Of a stretch of DNA of 59,699 bases, positions 51,331-59,568 are shown in pieces. Numbering within the stretch: position 1 is the stretch's first letter; each line of letters starts with the position of its first letter. The position numbers and the translations under genes are program-made. The notes under the pieces are model-generated. The model was given only the letters and a program-made list of their open reading frames with translations, was not told the origin of the DNA and searched no databases. Source of the DNA: SHLQ01 sp964562985 (GTDB lineage: Bacteria; Actinomycetota; Acidimicrobiia; Acidimicrobiales; SHLQ01); assembly GCA_964562985.1 (NCBI GenBank), contig CAZLWE010000014.1:1-59699 (forward strand), in the 5' to 3' direction.

Positions 51331-52838
51331 GTCGGGGAGGGTTCCGTTTCCTCGACCGCGGACGCAGCCGGAAGTGCGAGCCGCGTGAGGTCAGGGGCAA
51401 ACTGGCTTCGGTAACCCCACGTGATCACGGCGAGGTGTGCAAAGCCGATGTTGAGATACCACCACACGACGGTGTTGAGCAGCACATTCTCCGTGACGAG
51501 TTGCGCCGCCACCGACAACAGCGCGGCGATCGCGCCAACGCTAATGAACTTGGTGCGATGGTCAAATTCACCGCGTCGTGCTCGCTGCCATGTTTTCCAT
51601 GCGGCGTAGGTAGCGACAGCGAGCAGCGTGAAGAACCCGATGGCTCCGAGGACACCGCCTTCTAGGTACGCCTGCAGGAAGCTGTTGTGAGGATCCTTTG
51701 CCTCTGGCGTCAGGGTCTTGGTGGCATCGATACCGACACCCGAGACTGGATTCCGAGATGACAGTGGCCAAATTCGTTCCCAGTAGCCAAAACGCCAGCC
51801 GATGGAATCATCGGTCTTGGGCGCCCCACCGGGTCCGGTGGAGGAAGTCAGGTTAATGATGCGGCTTCGAACACCGGGGACGCTCACACCGATCAGACCA
51901 GCGCCGCCGATGATGGCAAACACCAGCATCTTGTTGATACGTGCGGCGAGTAACAGCGTGCCGATGAGAAAGCTGCCCCACGCGCCGCGGGCGAATGTGC
52001 TGACCAATAAGAAAGCTCCGACAGCCGAGACGCCAATTGCGACGAGCTTGTGCTTGACCTCCAGCGTCGGAATCATGCTGATCGCAATGAGCACGGCAAA
52101 ACTGAGGTAGGTCGCGAACGTGTTCGGGTGAGCGAAGGATCCGTCGATACGGACCAAGCCCGACCCGCCGGGGTCCAAGGTGCCCGTGAAGAAGAACTGC
52201 ACGAAGCCGGTGATAATCGGGACGATCATGCCGAGGCCCGACGCGATCAGGATCTTGTACAGGAAACGGGAGTCGTCGAGAAGATGTTGTTCGATAGCCA
52301 GGTACAAGAGCACGACCGATGCCAGCCCGAACATTGCGCCTTGGGAGACGCCGCGATCGACCGAGGTGATGAAGCTTGGGACGAACAGAACGAAGAACGC
52401 CATGAACGCGAAGCCGAGTGGAGTTGGGCGTCGCCACAATCCTGTTGTGCGCCGCCCGATCAGGTGCAACAACGTAACCAGAATGGCCAAGATGCCAAGG
52501 ATCGCCGAGGGTTGAAAGGTTCCGAACTCATCAGCGATGAGATCGTCGAGTGAGGGGCGTATCGCCAAGACGATCAGGAGGAACCATTGGTAGCGGTAGA
52601 GGCCAACGATTCCGAGCGCTGCGGCGGACAACAGGGTTCCGCCAAGAATCACAAAGGGTGTGTCCGGCTGAAGCGACTGGAACCCAAACGCGGCAGCGAG
52701 GCCCACAATGACGGCTACGAGGACGACAAAGAAGGCCATCGGTCCTGGGGTCGGGAGGCTAGGCCTGACGAAGAGTGGCTCGGGTTCTTGCTCGACGCGA
52801 ATCGAAGCCGGCTCTGGTCCCGTGTCGATAGTGGTCAT
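51327..52838 (-). CDS. O-antigen ligase/polymerase family (Wzy_C) membrane protein
   Basis: The 503-residue protein has about twelve membrane segments, for example FFVVLVAVIVGLAAAFGF, WFLLIVLAIRPSLDDLIAD and GFAFMAFFVLFVPSF. The large external loop near the middle carries the family pattern around GLVRIDGSFAHPNTFATYLS, and later PVSGVGIDATKTLTPEAKD and HNSFLQAYLEGGVLG. It polymerises or ligates polysaccharide units on the outer membrane face. ATG 52838 follows GGAGGAG. The start overlaps the sulfotransferase stop (ATGA). Confidence 0.88.
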   Translation of the reverse strand: MTTIDTGPEPASIRVEQEPEPLFVRPSLPTPGPMAFFVVLVAVIVGLAAAFGFQSLQPDTPFVILGGTLLSAAALGIVGLYRYQWFLLIVLAIRPSLDDLIADEFGTFQPSAILGILAILVTLLHLIGRRTTGLWRRPTPLGFAFMAFFVLFVPSFITSVDRGVSQGAMFGLASVVLLYLAIEQHLLDDSRFLYKILIASGLGMIVPIITGFVQFFFTGTLDPGGSGLVRIDGSFAHPNTFATYLSFAVLIAISMIPTLEVKHKLVAIGVSAVGAFLLVSTFARGAWGSFLIGTLLLAARINKMLVFAIIGGAGLIGVSVPGVRSRIINLTSSTGPGGAPKTDDSIGWRFGYWERIWPLSSRNPVSGVGIDATKTLTPEAKDPHNSFLQAYLEGGVLGAIGFFTLLAVATYAAWKTWQRARRGEFDHRTKFISVGAIAALLSVAAQLVTENVLLNTVVWWYLNIGFAHLAVITWGYRSQFAPDLTRLALPAASAVEETEPSPT

Positions 52839-53740
52839 GTCTCCTCCACAAAAGACAATGGGTATCCCCACCGGGTGAGGTGCGGGATGAGTTCGGTCTC
52901 GAGTTGACGTTGTTGCACGTCCGTCAGGTCACGGCGCCACTTGTCGTTGGTATTGCGGAAGCCGAAATCTGCGACGGAACGTTCGAAGTCGGCGGTCATC
53001 GACATATCGCAGAACGACACCGCTGACTCAAATGACGCTACCGGGTCGTCGCACAACGCTTCGTAAGTGATCTCGAAGAACTGGCTTTTTGGAACCAGAG
53101 ATGTTGCGGTGACCATGGCATCCAGCATGTCAGACAATTCCATGGCTGCGAGGGTCACAAACGACTGGCCCGAATCATCCCAGCGCTGTTGTTGGTCAGG
53201 GGTCATTGCTTGCCCACGCCAACCTTTCGTGCCACGCCAGCCTTCCCAGAAGTCGACCTGCATGATGGAGTTCACCACGGCTCGGCCGTCGCGCACGACG
53301 TGAATAAACTTTGCTGCCGGGAATGCCTCGAGGAGATACCCCATCCGTGGCCAGCCCGTGATCTTGATGAGGGGGTGGGGTCGGCCGTCAACGACGAGAC
53401 GATTGACAGCAGCCTGGAGGTTTGACTTGGTCCGCTCCGTGAGGTCCGACGCAAGGAGATCGCGGAACGGTTCGGAGAATCCCGGGGCGATCGATTCCCA
53501 ATACGCGTAGGCCTCACTCGGCTTCAGGTGGCCGGGCTCGATCACGCCCTTCGCCAAGGCGGCTCCGACGAGCGGAGTGTCCAGTCCTCGGAGGATTGCC
53601 GAATTGAGCTTCTCGCCTTTGGGGTACAGGTCGAGCACCTTGGAGACCCACGACACGTGCGGGTGTCGAGCAAAGCAGTGGTGGAACGCCGTCGATCCGC
53701 TGCGCCCCGCCCCGACGATAAAGATCGGCGGTGCAGCCAC
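52835..53740 (-). CDS. sulfotransferase (PAPS-dependent)
   Basis: The 301-residue protein has the 5'-phosphosulfate-binding loop IFIVGAGRSGSTAFHHCF (residues ~6-23) and the 3'-phosphate site KFIHVVRDGRAVVNSIM (~142-158). It is likely to sulfate the polysaccharide or a lipid-linked precursor made by the neighbours. GTG start at 53740 lies two bases after the chain-length protein's stop, and its own stop overlaps the polymerase start, so the three are one translational unit. It could also act on a small molecule; operon context makes the glycan more likely. Confidence 0.87.
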   Translation of the reverse strand: MAAPPIFIVGAGRSGSTAFHHCFARHPHVSWVSKVLDLYPKGEKLNSAILRGLDTPLVGAALAKGVIEPGHLKPSEAYAYWESIAPGFSEPFRDLLASDLTERTKSNLQAAVNRLVVDGRPHPLIKITGWPRMGYLLEAFPAAKFIHVVRDGRAVVNSIMQVDFWEGWRGTKGWRGQAMTPDQQQRWDDSGQSFVTLAAMELSDMLDAMVTATSLVPKSQFFEITYEALCDDPVASFESAVSFCDMSMTADFERSVADFGFRNTNDKWRRDLTDVQQRQLETELIPHLTRWGYPLSFVEET

Positions 53741-53742
53741 CG

Positions 53743-54969
53743 TCAGCCAGCCTTAGTGTCGGCGTTGCGTCCCCAGCGACTGTCCTTCGGCTTCGCCGGC
53801 GGGTTCGGGTCGTCGTCACCGTCGGGGTCGTCGTCGTTGAGTACGTCGCTTTCGATGGTCTCCTCGTCGACGACCGATAGAGGGGTGATCATCGCCTCGG
53901 GGAGTTCTCGACGGCTCTCGAATTCGATAGCTCCGGCAGCCTCGAAGTCTGAGGCGTTCTCTGTCTCGATCGCTGGCTTCGGTCGAAGCAGGTCGTAGAT
54001 GAAGAACAACAAGATCATGAGCAGCGCGGCAGGAATCGCAAAGATGAGCAAGCCCGTCAGTAGCCCAGCGATGCGAGACGTTTCCTCGGTGACCACCTCG
54101 TCGAGGATCTGCGGGGTTTCCCGTTCGGCCTGCACGGCCGACAGCGCGGCTTGGGTGTCTCGGATCGAATCGTTACGGGCAACGAGACGATCGTTCGCTG
54201 CTTGCACATTTGCGTCGAGTGTCGTGAACTCGCGCTCGATCGGTGCGAGGCGAGCGACTTCAGCTTCGAGGTCCGCGAGCGGCGGGCCGGTCAACTCCAC
54301 ATCGCAGGTTGACTGTGTGCCGTCTGCAAGGGTGCATGGCGCCTGCGGTGGGTTGCTCTCGTTCAGGCGTCGTGTCACGACGTTGTCGACAGCGATGCCG
54401 TATGCCACGCTCGGCGTGAAGCCGCCAGCTTCGACCGTGAGGTCAAGGATTCTTGCTTCGTCCTCGTCGATCGCTGCTTGGATAAGTTCCGCGGCTGACT
54501 CGTGGCCGCCCAAGATGCTTTCCAGGGTGATCGTCATTGCTTCGATGCCGGTTTCGATCGCCACTGACTGGGCGTTCGCGATGGCGATTGCGTCAGACTC
54601 GTCTTGGGTTACCACGTTGATGTCCACAAACTGTGCACTTGAGCCGGACTGGTTGACGTTGATGTCGTAGTCCTCTTCGTTCACGAGGCTAAGGCGTTCT
54701 TCCACCGCGTTCACTACCTGTGGGAACCGGGCCGTTTGTGCGATCTCTTCGACGAAGATGTCGAGCTCCTGAGTGGTGAGGTCATCATCGGCGATTCGGT
54801 TTGCGTTCAGCACGTAGCGCGCCTGCCATTGCGCAGGGGCATCAAGTGCGAGGAATAGACCGTAGATACCAGCGAGACCGGCCACGATCGCGAGCAAAAG
54901 AGGTCGCCAACCGGTCAGGTGTAGGAAGGAGGACAGTTCTCCAGAATTTGCCGGTTGGGCTTCGGTCAT
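53743..54969 (-). CDS. Wzz-like polysaccharide chain-length regulator (co-polymerase)
   Basis: The 408-residue protein has the two-helix topology of polysaccharide co-polymerases: TM1 at ~20-42 (RPLLLAIVAGLAGIYGLFLA), a ~270-residue periplasm-equivalent region with long coiled coils (ANAQSVAIETGIEAMTITLE, LADLEAEVARLAPIEREFTT), and TM2 at ~313-337 (LLTGLLIFAIPAALLMILLF). The C-terminal tail is acidic and proline-rich and has no tyrosine-kinase domain. ATG 54969 opens the operon; the 216 bases upstream hold the promoter region and no gene. It likely sets chain length for the polymer built by the downstream genes. Confidence 0.87.
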   Translation of the reverse strand: MTEAQPANSGELSSFLHLTGWRPLLLAIVAGLAGIYGLFLALDAPAQWQARYVLNANRIADDDLTTQELDIFVEEIAQTARFPQVVNAVEERLSLVNEEDYDINVNQSGSSAQFVDINVVTQDESDAIAIANAQSVAIETGIEAMTITLESILGGHESAAELIQAAIDEDEARILDLTVEAGGFTPSVAYGIAVDNVVTRRLNESNPPQAPCTLADGTQSTCDVELTGPPLADLEAEVARLAPIEREFTTLDANVQAANDRLVARNDSIRDTQAALSAVQAERETPQILDEVVTEETSRIAGLLTGLLIFAIPAALLMILLFFIYDLLRPKPAIETENASDFEAAGAIEFESRRELPEAMITPLSVVDEETIESDVLNDDDPDGDDDPNPPAKPKDSRWGRNADTKAG

Positions 54970-55185
54970 TCGCGCGATTTCCTCACAAGCAGTCCCCTAA
55001 CGGTACAACGAGTCCACGGGCTGCGGTAATCGACAGGTTACGTGTCATTTTCATCCTGGGCCACGTGATCGGCCTTGATTTCAGATTCCGTAACCCGATG
55101 GAAACCGAACTGCCGGAAAGGGCACCGAAAAGGAGTGTGTTGATCTCGTGACGACACCGTGGAATCACCGCTGTAGAGCATCGTC

Positions 55186-56301
55186 GTGGTGACGGTCACG
55201 TCGCTCTTAGCGGCAGCTGCGCTCTTTACGGTGTTCTTCGTTGGTCTCGCGATCGCTCCAAAAGGCCGCGTCGGACGCACGGTCGGCGCGGGCGTCGCCG
55301 CTGTAGCTGCGGGTCTGGCCTGGACCGCCGTGGTGGTTTTCGCTCGCGCGCGCGGTTGGGTGCTCACCGAGGAAGCACAATTTCATCACCTCTACGTGTT
55401 GGCGGTGGTCGGCTTGCCGATAGTCGGCGCCGTCGTGTTCGGAGCGAGTTTGGTCAGGCCGGTGAAGGACCGGCGGGCCCGATTCGGTGGCCGGTTGGTT
55501 GCACTGGCGTTCATCGCCCCCGCCTTCGTCGGGTTCTACGCCACCAACATCGAACCCGCATGGTTGAAAGTCGAGCACGTGACGGTGGGTTCCGGAGGAG
55601 GGGTCCGGGTGGCCGTCGTTGCCGACGTGCAGACGGACCGGTTCGGCGCGTTCGAAGCTGAGGTCATGGAGACAGCCGTGGGCGAGCAGCCAGATCTGAT
55701 TGTGGTGCCGGGCGACCTCACGCAGGTGGCGCTGTCGGAGTACGAGGGGATCGCTTCCAGTGCGGCACAGACCCTAAGTGCCCTCGAGGCTCCCGGGGGC
55801 GTGTTTGTGGTCTCGGGGAACACCGATCCTTCGCCAAATTCGATCCAGGCAGTCGCCGAGGAAGCCGGGATCGTTGCGCTCGACGATGAGGTCGTGGAGA
55901 TCACTGTCGACGGCCGGCGTCTCCGGCTGCTGGGACTGTCGTGGCCAAACAATCGTCGTGGGGGAGTGACCAATGCTCTCGGCGAGTTCGCCGAGGGGTC
56001 CAGCGAGGACACGATCGACATTGTCCTGGCGCACTCGCCCGACGTGGTCTTTAACCTCTCCGACGGCGAGGGGATCGACTTGATCATCACCGGGCACACC
56101 CATGGCGGCCAAATACAGGTGCCCTTCTACGGCCCGGTCTGGAATGTGACCGAGCTGCCTCGCGAAGTTGCCGCCGGCGGCCTACACGAAGTTCGCAACG
56201 TGCCGCTGTATGTCAGCCCAGGAGTTGGAGTCCAGCGAGGCGAAAGCCCGAAGGTGCGTTTCGGTGTCCGCCCCACCATCGGAATCCTCGACGTCGGTTG
56301 A
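55186..56301 (+). CDS. membrane metallophosphoesterase-like protein with altered metal ligands
   Basis: The 371-residue protein has four hydrophobic N-terminal segments (e.g. LAAAALFTVFFVGLAI, FVGFYATNIEPAW) and a cytoplasm-facing or external calcineurin-like domain from ~135. Family motifs are present but changed: VVADVQTDRFG (Gln in place of the usual His of D-x-H), VVPGDLTQ (Gln instead of Asp), GNTD (Thr in place of His of GNHD), and a normal GHTHGGQ. I recall a subfamily with the D-x-Q pattern, so it may still bind metal. GTG start at 55186. Confidence 0.75.
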   Translation: MVTVTSLLAAAALFTVFFVGLAIAPKGRVGRTVGAGVAAVAAGLAWTAVVVFARARGWVLTEEAQFHHLYVLAVVGLPIVGAVVFGASLVRPVKDRRARFGGRLVALAFIAPAFVGFYATNIEPAWLKVEHVTVGSGGGVRVAVVADVQTDRFGAFEAEVMETAVGEQPDLIVVPGDLTQVALSEYEGIASSAAQTLSALEAPGGVFVVSGNTDPSPNSIQAVAEEAGIVALDDEVVEITVDGRRLRLLGLSWPNNRRGGVTNALGEFAEGSSEDTIDIVLAHSPDVVFNLSDGEGIDLIITGHTHGGQIQVPFYGPVWNVTELPREVAAGGLHEVRNVPLYVSPGVGVQRGESPKVRFGVRPTIGILDVG

Positions 56302-56324
56302 ACGAGGCTCGAGCGTGGTCGCTT

Positions 56325-56696
56325 CTAATCGGCGGCGAACTCAACGGCGAACGAGTCGCAGGTAATGAGGACCTCACCGATCTCGCCTAGGAAGCGATGC
56401 CTGCCCTCGAGAATTTCGTAGAGCTCAAGACCTCCGAAGTCGGCTTCGCCCGTTGCGTCGGTGGCCGGCGGCCCCTGAGGCATTCGCCAGGTGAATGACC
56501 GTACGCCCTCGAAGCGAATCCGACCGCGTCGGTAGCGGTACTGCTCATCCTCCGAGGGCGATTGATACTGCGGGTGTGACTCGTGGAGAACGAACTCGAT
56601 CGTTAGCAGGACAGAATTTGGTTCCGCCTGAAGACCCAAAACGAAACTGTCTTCGAGGTAGAGGTGAGCGAACTCCGGTGCGTCACAGTACTGCAT
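56325..56696 (-). CDS. candidate orphan immunity protein, ~123 aa
   Basis: The acidic protein starts MQYCDAPEFAHLYLEDSFVL and has TIEFVLHESHPQY, YRYRRGRIRFEGVRSFTWR and FGGLELYEILEGRHRF. I recognise this arrangement as a small family of uncharacterised proteins often seen singly in genomes; the immunity role is inferred from its place at the end of the toxin array and small acidic character. It has no toxin directly upstream. The start could be ATG 56696 or GTG 56702. It converges on the metallophosphoesterase gene. Confidence 0.55.
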   Translation of the reverse strand: MQYCDAPEFAHLYLEDSFVLGLQAEPNSVLLTIEFVLHESHPQYQSPSEDEQYRYRRGRIRFEGVRSFTWRMPQGPPATDATGEADFGGLELYEILEGRHRFLGEIGEVLITCDSFAVEFAAD

Positions 56697-56763
56697 GGTC
56701 ACGACCCTAGGTCGGGGGCGCGTGGGTTCTCTCGGTTAACGCTGGCCCAGAGCTAGGACGCCA

Positions 56764-57057
56764 CTACTCAGACTCACAGTCGGTTTCGTCTGGTTGAAAC
56801 TCGAATGGGATTCCCTCGAATTGCTCGTCGCGGTTCCAGTTCTCGGGCCGATTCTTTCCAGTCCAATCTCCGCCGTTGCTCAACCATTGATGGCGGAAAC
56901 GGCGTACGGATTCGATGCTCCCATCCTCGTACCCAAACTCGACATTGCAGCAATCGCAGACTTCAAACAGCGGGGTTTTCCCATCGCTGCCCCACGGTGG
57001 TGCATCTTGGGTTAAGCCGCACACCCGGCAATTCATATTCTCGTTCTTACTGCGCAT
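56764..57057 (-). CDS. CPCC-type cysteine-rich zinc-ribbon protein, probable immunity to the orphan toxin
   Basis: The 97-residue protein has CRVCGL and VCDCCNVEFGYEDGS, a four-cysteine zinc ribbon of the CPCC family. The following SIESVRRFRHQWLSNGGDW and NRPENWNRDEQFEGIPFEFQ are typical of its C-terminal half. Such proteins are known as immunity components of polymorphic toxins. Its ATG at 57057 overlaps the last 11 bases of the toxin domain, so it would be co-translated with that toxin. An internal ATG at 57036 (MNCRVCG) is an alternative start. Confidence 0.75.
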   Translation of the reverse strand: MRSKNENMNCRVCGLTQDAPPWGSDGKTPLFEVCDCCNVEFGYEDGSIESVRRFRHQWLSNGGDWTGKNRPENWNRDEQFEGIPFEFQPDETDCESE

Positions 57058-57580
57058 AGAAATAGTCCAGGTTCGTTGGATGAGCGTGGTTTGCGCTGTT
57101 CGGTTTGAAGATTGTGCGAGGGGCTCCGGTTGAGTCCATCACGGCAAATTTATTCGAGGCCGGGTGGTACCGCACGACATCGCCGTTGGACCGGATCTTG
57201 GTGAGAGTTCCACCCGGAGGGTTTCGAAGAAAGTCCTGTGCCTTTGCCATGTATTCCATTGCGTTTTCGACATCAGGAAAGTCGGACCCGTGCTTGTTGA
57301 AGTGGGTTAGAGCGTTCTCTGGAGAGTTTAGGTTCTTCGTTGATGTCCAGTGAGGCGGTTGCAAGATGTCGGATACAGATGGCGGAGGAACGGCGTCGAC
57401 GATCTCATCGCCAGTCCGCCGCAGGATGCCGGCTTCTTCGAGCCAGCGTTTGGCCCATTGGAGGGCTTCGTCGAGGTTGCGGAAGACGATTCGCCCTCAT
57501 GAGTTCGCGCTGAAGTAGTCGACGTACTGTTGCTCGGAAGCGTATGCGTCGGGGATCCACGCAACCTGCGAGCAACCTCC
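57047..57580 (-). pseudogene. displaced (orphan) toxin C-terminal cassette without start codon
   Basis: From TAG 57581-57583 the same frame continues through VAWIPDAYASEQQYVDYF to a TGA at 57497-57499, then GRIVFRNLDEALQWAKRW and LEEAGILRRTGDE. The toxin domain follows (THFNKHGSDFPDVENA, DVVRYHPASNKFAVMDS, TIFKPNSANHAHPTNLDYF) and ends at 57047. The first ATG/GTG/TTG in frame is TTG 57364, which would drop the linker. The linker matches the neighbouring full toxin at 14 of 27 residues. The domain resembles BECR-type (EndoU/barnase-like) nuclease toxins in its conserved His and R-Y-x3-x-N-x-F pattern, but this is by eye. Confidence 0.7.
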
Positions 57581-58012
57581 CTACCCGGGAAACGGCGGCC
57601 AGATAGCTTGCAGGTCTGGCGGAGCGGCAGCCATCGGATCCGAGTACGAACCCGTCCAGCCTGCGCCAACTTCATCTTCGAGAGCCTGATCGAAGAACGA
57701 CGAAGTGAAGGTGGCGTTGTCGAAATCGATTAGAACGATGGGCCGCGTGCGGTCGGGGCCGTACTCGTTGAGCAACGCTCCCGCTTGGTCCATGGGAAGG
57801 CTGCGGTTTGCGAGCGCCTCTAGGTAGGCGTGTCCGTCTTGCGGTGTCACCGTCATTAGGCCATTTCGGAAAGGCGTTGGACGCTTAGAAGGATCGTAAT
57901 TTGGGTCATATGCCGGATAGTCAAGAATGAAGTCAGCGACGTATCCCATCACAAGAAACCATTCGCCGCCGACGCGCACTAAGCCAGCTTGCTGATCAAT
58001 ATGTAGATCCAT
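57581..58012 (-). CDS. candidate immunity protein of the full-length toxin
   Basis: The 143-residue protein starts MDLHIDQQAGLVRVGGEWFL and has GYVADFILDYPAYDPNY and FRNGLMTVTPQDGHAYLEAL. I know no family for it. Its ATG at 58012 shares one base with the toxin's stop (TGATG), the usual coupling of toxin and immunity genes. The longer frame from 58069 lies inside the toxin gene. It is acidic, small and without a signal peptide, so a cytoplasmic antidote is a reasonable inference. Its stop is in frame with the orphan cassette downstream. Confidence 0.72.
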   Translation of the reverse strand: MDLHIDQQAGLVRVGGEWFLVMGYVADFILDYPAYDPNYDPSKRPTPFRNGLMTVTPQDGHAYLEALANRSLPMDQAGALLNEYGPDRTRPIVLIDFDNATFTSSFFDQALEDEVGAGWTGSYSDPMAAAPPDLQAIWPPFPG

Positions 58013-59568
58013 CACTCGACTATCCTGCCAGATCCCGGAACCGATGCATCGACGAACTCGTCGAACCATGCTTGAGGTAATCCAAATGAGCTGTCTGTTT
58101 TGGTGGGGTCGGCAATTTGCGGAGCATTTGGGAAGAGGTCTGCGTCCGCTTGTTCGATCGCATTAGCCCGAACGCGGTCGACGAAGCCAGGATCGATATC
58201 GAACGCCACGATCTGAGCGCCTGGACGGTTGTTCGCTACGTATGCCTGCGCTCGGCCTAGGTCATCGAAGGTGACATAAAGTCTCGCGTCCCCATCGACG
58301 ATCATGTTTCCTTCTGGTGAGATTCGAATTCGTTCGTATGAGGCTTGTGGGGGTGTTCCGCCTTGAACTCGATACACGGTCGAACCGGTGTCGTCCACTG
58401 ACCGACCGAGGATTCCCCAGCGCTCGAGTAACTCGCGAACTGCGACGAGGGCCTCGTCGAGCGACCGAAATGCGGTCGCACCAAGTGCTGCGACCACCGC
58501 CCCCTTTGCCGCAGTGACTGCTTGACCGATGCCGGGGATCAGCGCAATCGAACTGATTGCCGCATTTAGATGGTCGCCTTCGGCGAGGTACCAGGCGGCG
58601 TTGATGCCATCGGCTGCGTTCCCGACGACGGGGACCATGCCGAAGATGTCGAGGGTGAGGTGCCCGATATCGGAGAAGCTCCAACCGCCTCCGGATTGGG
58701 TGATCCCGAGATGGCTTTGCGCGTCACCCGATGACTCGGCCATGGCGAGCACGGTGCGGGCGTATTCGACTTGTTCGTCGGTGTAGTAGCCGTGCTCGTT
58801 TTCGATCATGGCTTGGAGGTCGTTGGTTGACCACACGCCATCGGCGTCGGCTGAACCAATGCCGTCACCGCGGTCTTGTTTTGCGGTATCGAGAATGTCT
58901 CGGATCTCATCGAGGGCGTGTTCGGCTTCTTCGAGCGGTGTCAGCTCGGGGGTCGACCAGGCTTCGGCTTCTTGATGGCGGAACGCCATCCACAGGTCGT
59001 TTTGTTCTCGTTGCCGGTCGACCTGTCGCTGTTCGATGTCGTTGCGTTGCGCTATGAGGGCATCGAGGATCGGGTCGTTGTCGGACCCGGACCAGTTCTC
59101 GATCTGTTCGTCGAGCTCGTCGAGTTTCAGCCGGTCGAGCGCGGCTTCAGGGTTTGAAGACTTGGCAGCCTCGGCGGCGTTGTCGAACGAAACACCGTCG
59201 TCCATCATGTCTTTGGCCAGCTCGACCTGTTCTGGGGTCAGCCCAGTTTGGGTGAACGCGGATTTCAGGTCGGCGGGGATGAACGCCCGAACCCGACCGG
59301 TCGGACCTAACGGCTGGGCATCGCTCGAGTGCAAGAAGTCGACTCGCCACGATACGTCTTGTTGCTCGGTTCCCAGATCGTTCGTCAATGTCGTTAACGC
59401 GGGGATTGGGCCGTACAGCGGGTTCTGGCCACCCCGGTTCAACAACGCCAACGCCTCGGTGACCAACGGCGATAGCTGCACGATCTGCTCACGCACACCA
59501 TCCGACGCCGCCCCATAGGCGTCGACAAGCGCTTCCGCATTCCCCATTTGCATCCGAACCATTGACAT
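58012..59568 (-). CDS. modular polymorphic toxin with pre-toxin helical hairpin and C-terminal toxin domain
   Basis: The ~518-residue protein has a helical N-terminus (QLSPLVTEALALLNRGGQN, QDVSWRVDFLHSSD) that may be a WXG/LXG-like export module, and a long charged coiled coil (~140-230). A Gly/Ala-rich hydrophobic hairpin (LTLDIFGMVPVVGNAADGIN, ISSIALIPGIGQAVTAAKGA, ~305-360) resembles pre-toxin (PT-TG-type) segments. The linker FRSLDEALVAVRELL...GILGRS (~367-390) leads to a C-terminal domain of ~120 residues (VYRVQGGTPPQAS, ARLYVTFDDLGRAQAYV, AQIVAFDIDPGFV, SFGLPQAWF). No signal peptide is visible. The start is uncertain: ATG 59568 is used, TTG 59595 is possible. Confidence 0.72.
   Translation of the reverse strand: MSMVRMQMGNAEALVDAYGAASDGVREQIVQLSPLVTEALALLNRGGQNPLYGPIPALTTLTNDLGTEQQDVSWRVDFLHSSDAQPLGPTGRVRAFIPADLKSAFTQTGLTPEQVELAKDMMDDGVSFDNAAEAAKSSNPEAALDRLKLDELDEQIENWSGSDNDPILDALIAQRNDIEQRQVDRQREQNDLWMAFRHQEAEAWSTPELTPLEEAEHALDEIRDILDTAKQDRGDGIGSADADGVWSTNDLQAMIENEHGYYTDEQVEYARTVLAMAESSGDAQSHLGITQSGGGWSFSDIGHLTLDIFGMVPVVGNAADGINAAWYLAEGDHLNAAISSIALIPGIGQAVTAAKGAVVAALGATAFRSLDEALVAVRELLERWGILGRSVDDTGSTVYRVQGGTPPQASYERIRISPEGNMIVDGDARLYVTFDDLGRAQAYVANNRPGAQIVAFDIDPGFVDRVRANAIEQADADLFPNAPQIADPTKTDSSFGLPQAWFDEFVDASVPGSGRIVE

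Noticed and set aside
57328..57675. 115-residue minus-strand open frame
   Set aside because: It is out of frame with the immunity gene and the toxin linker and has Ser/Arg-rich shadow composition.
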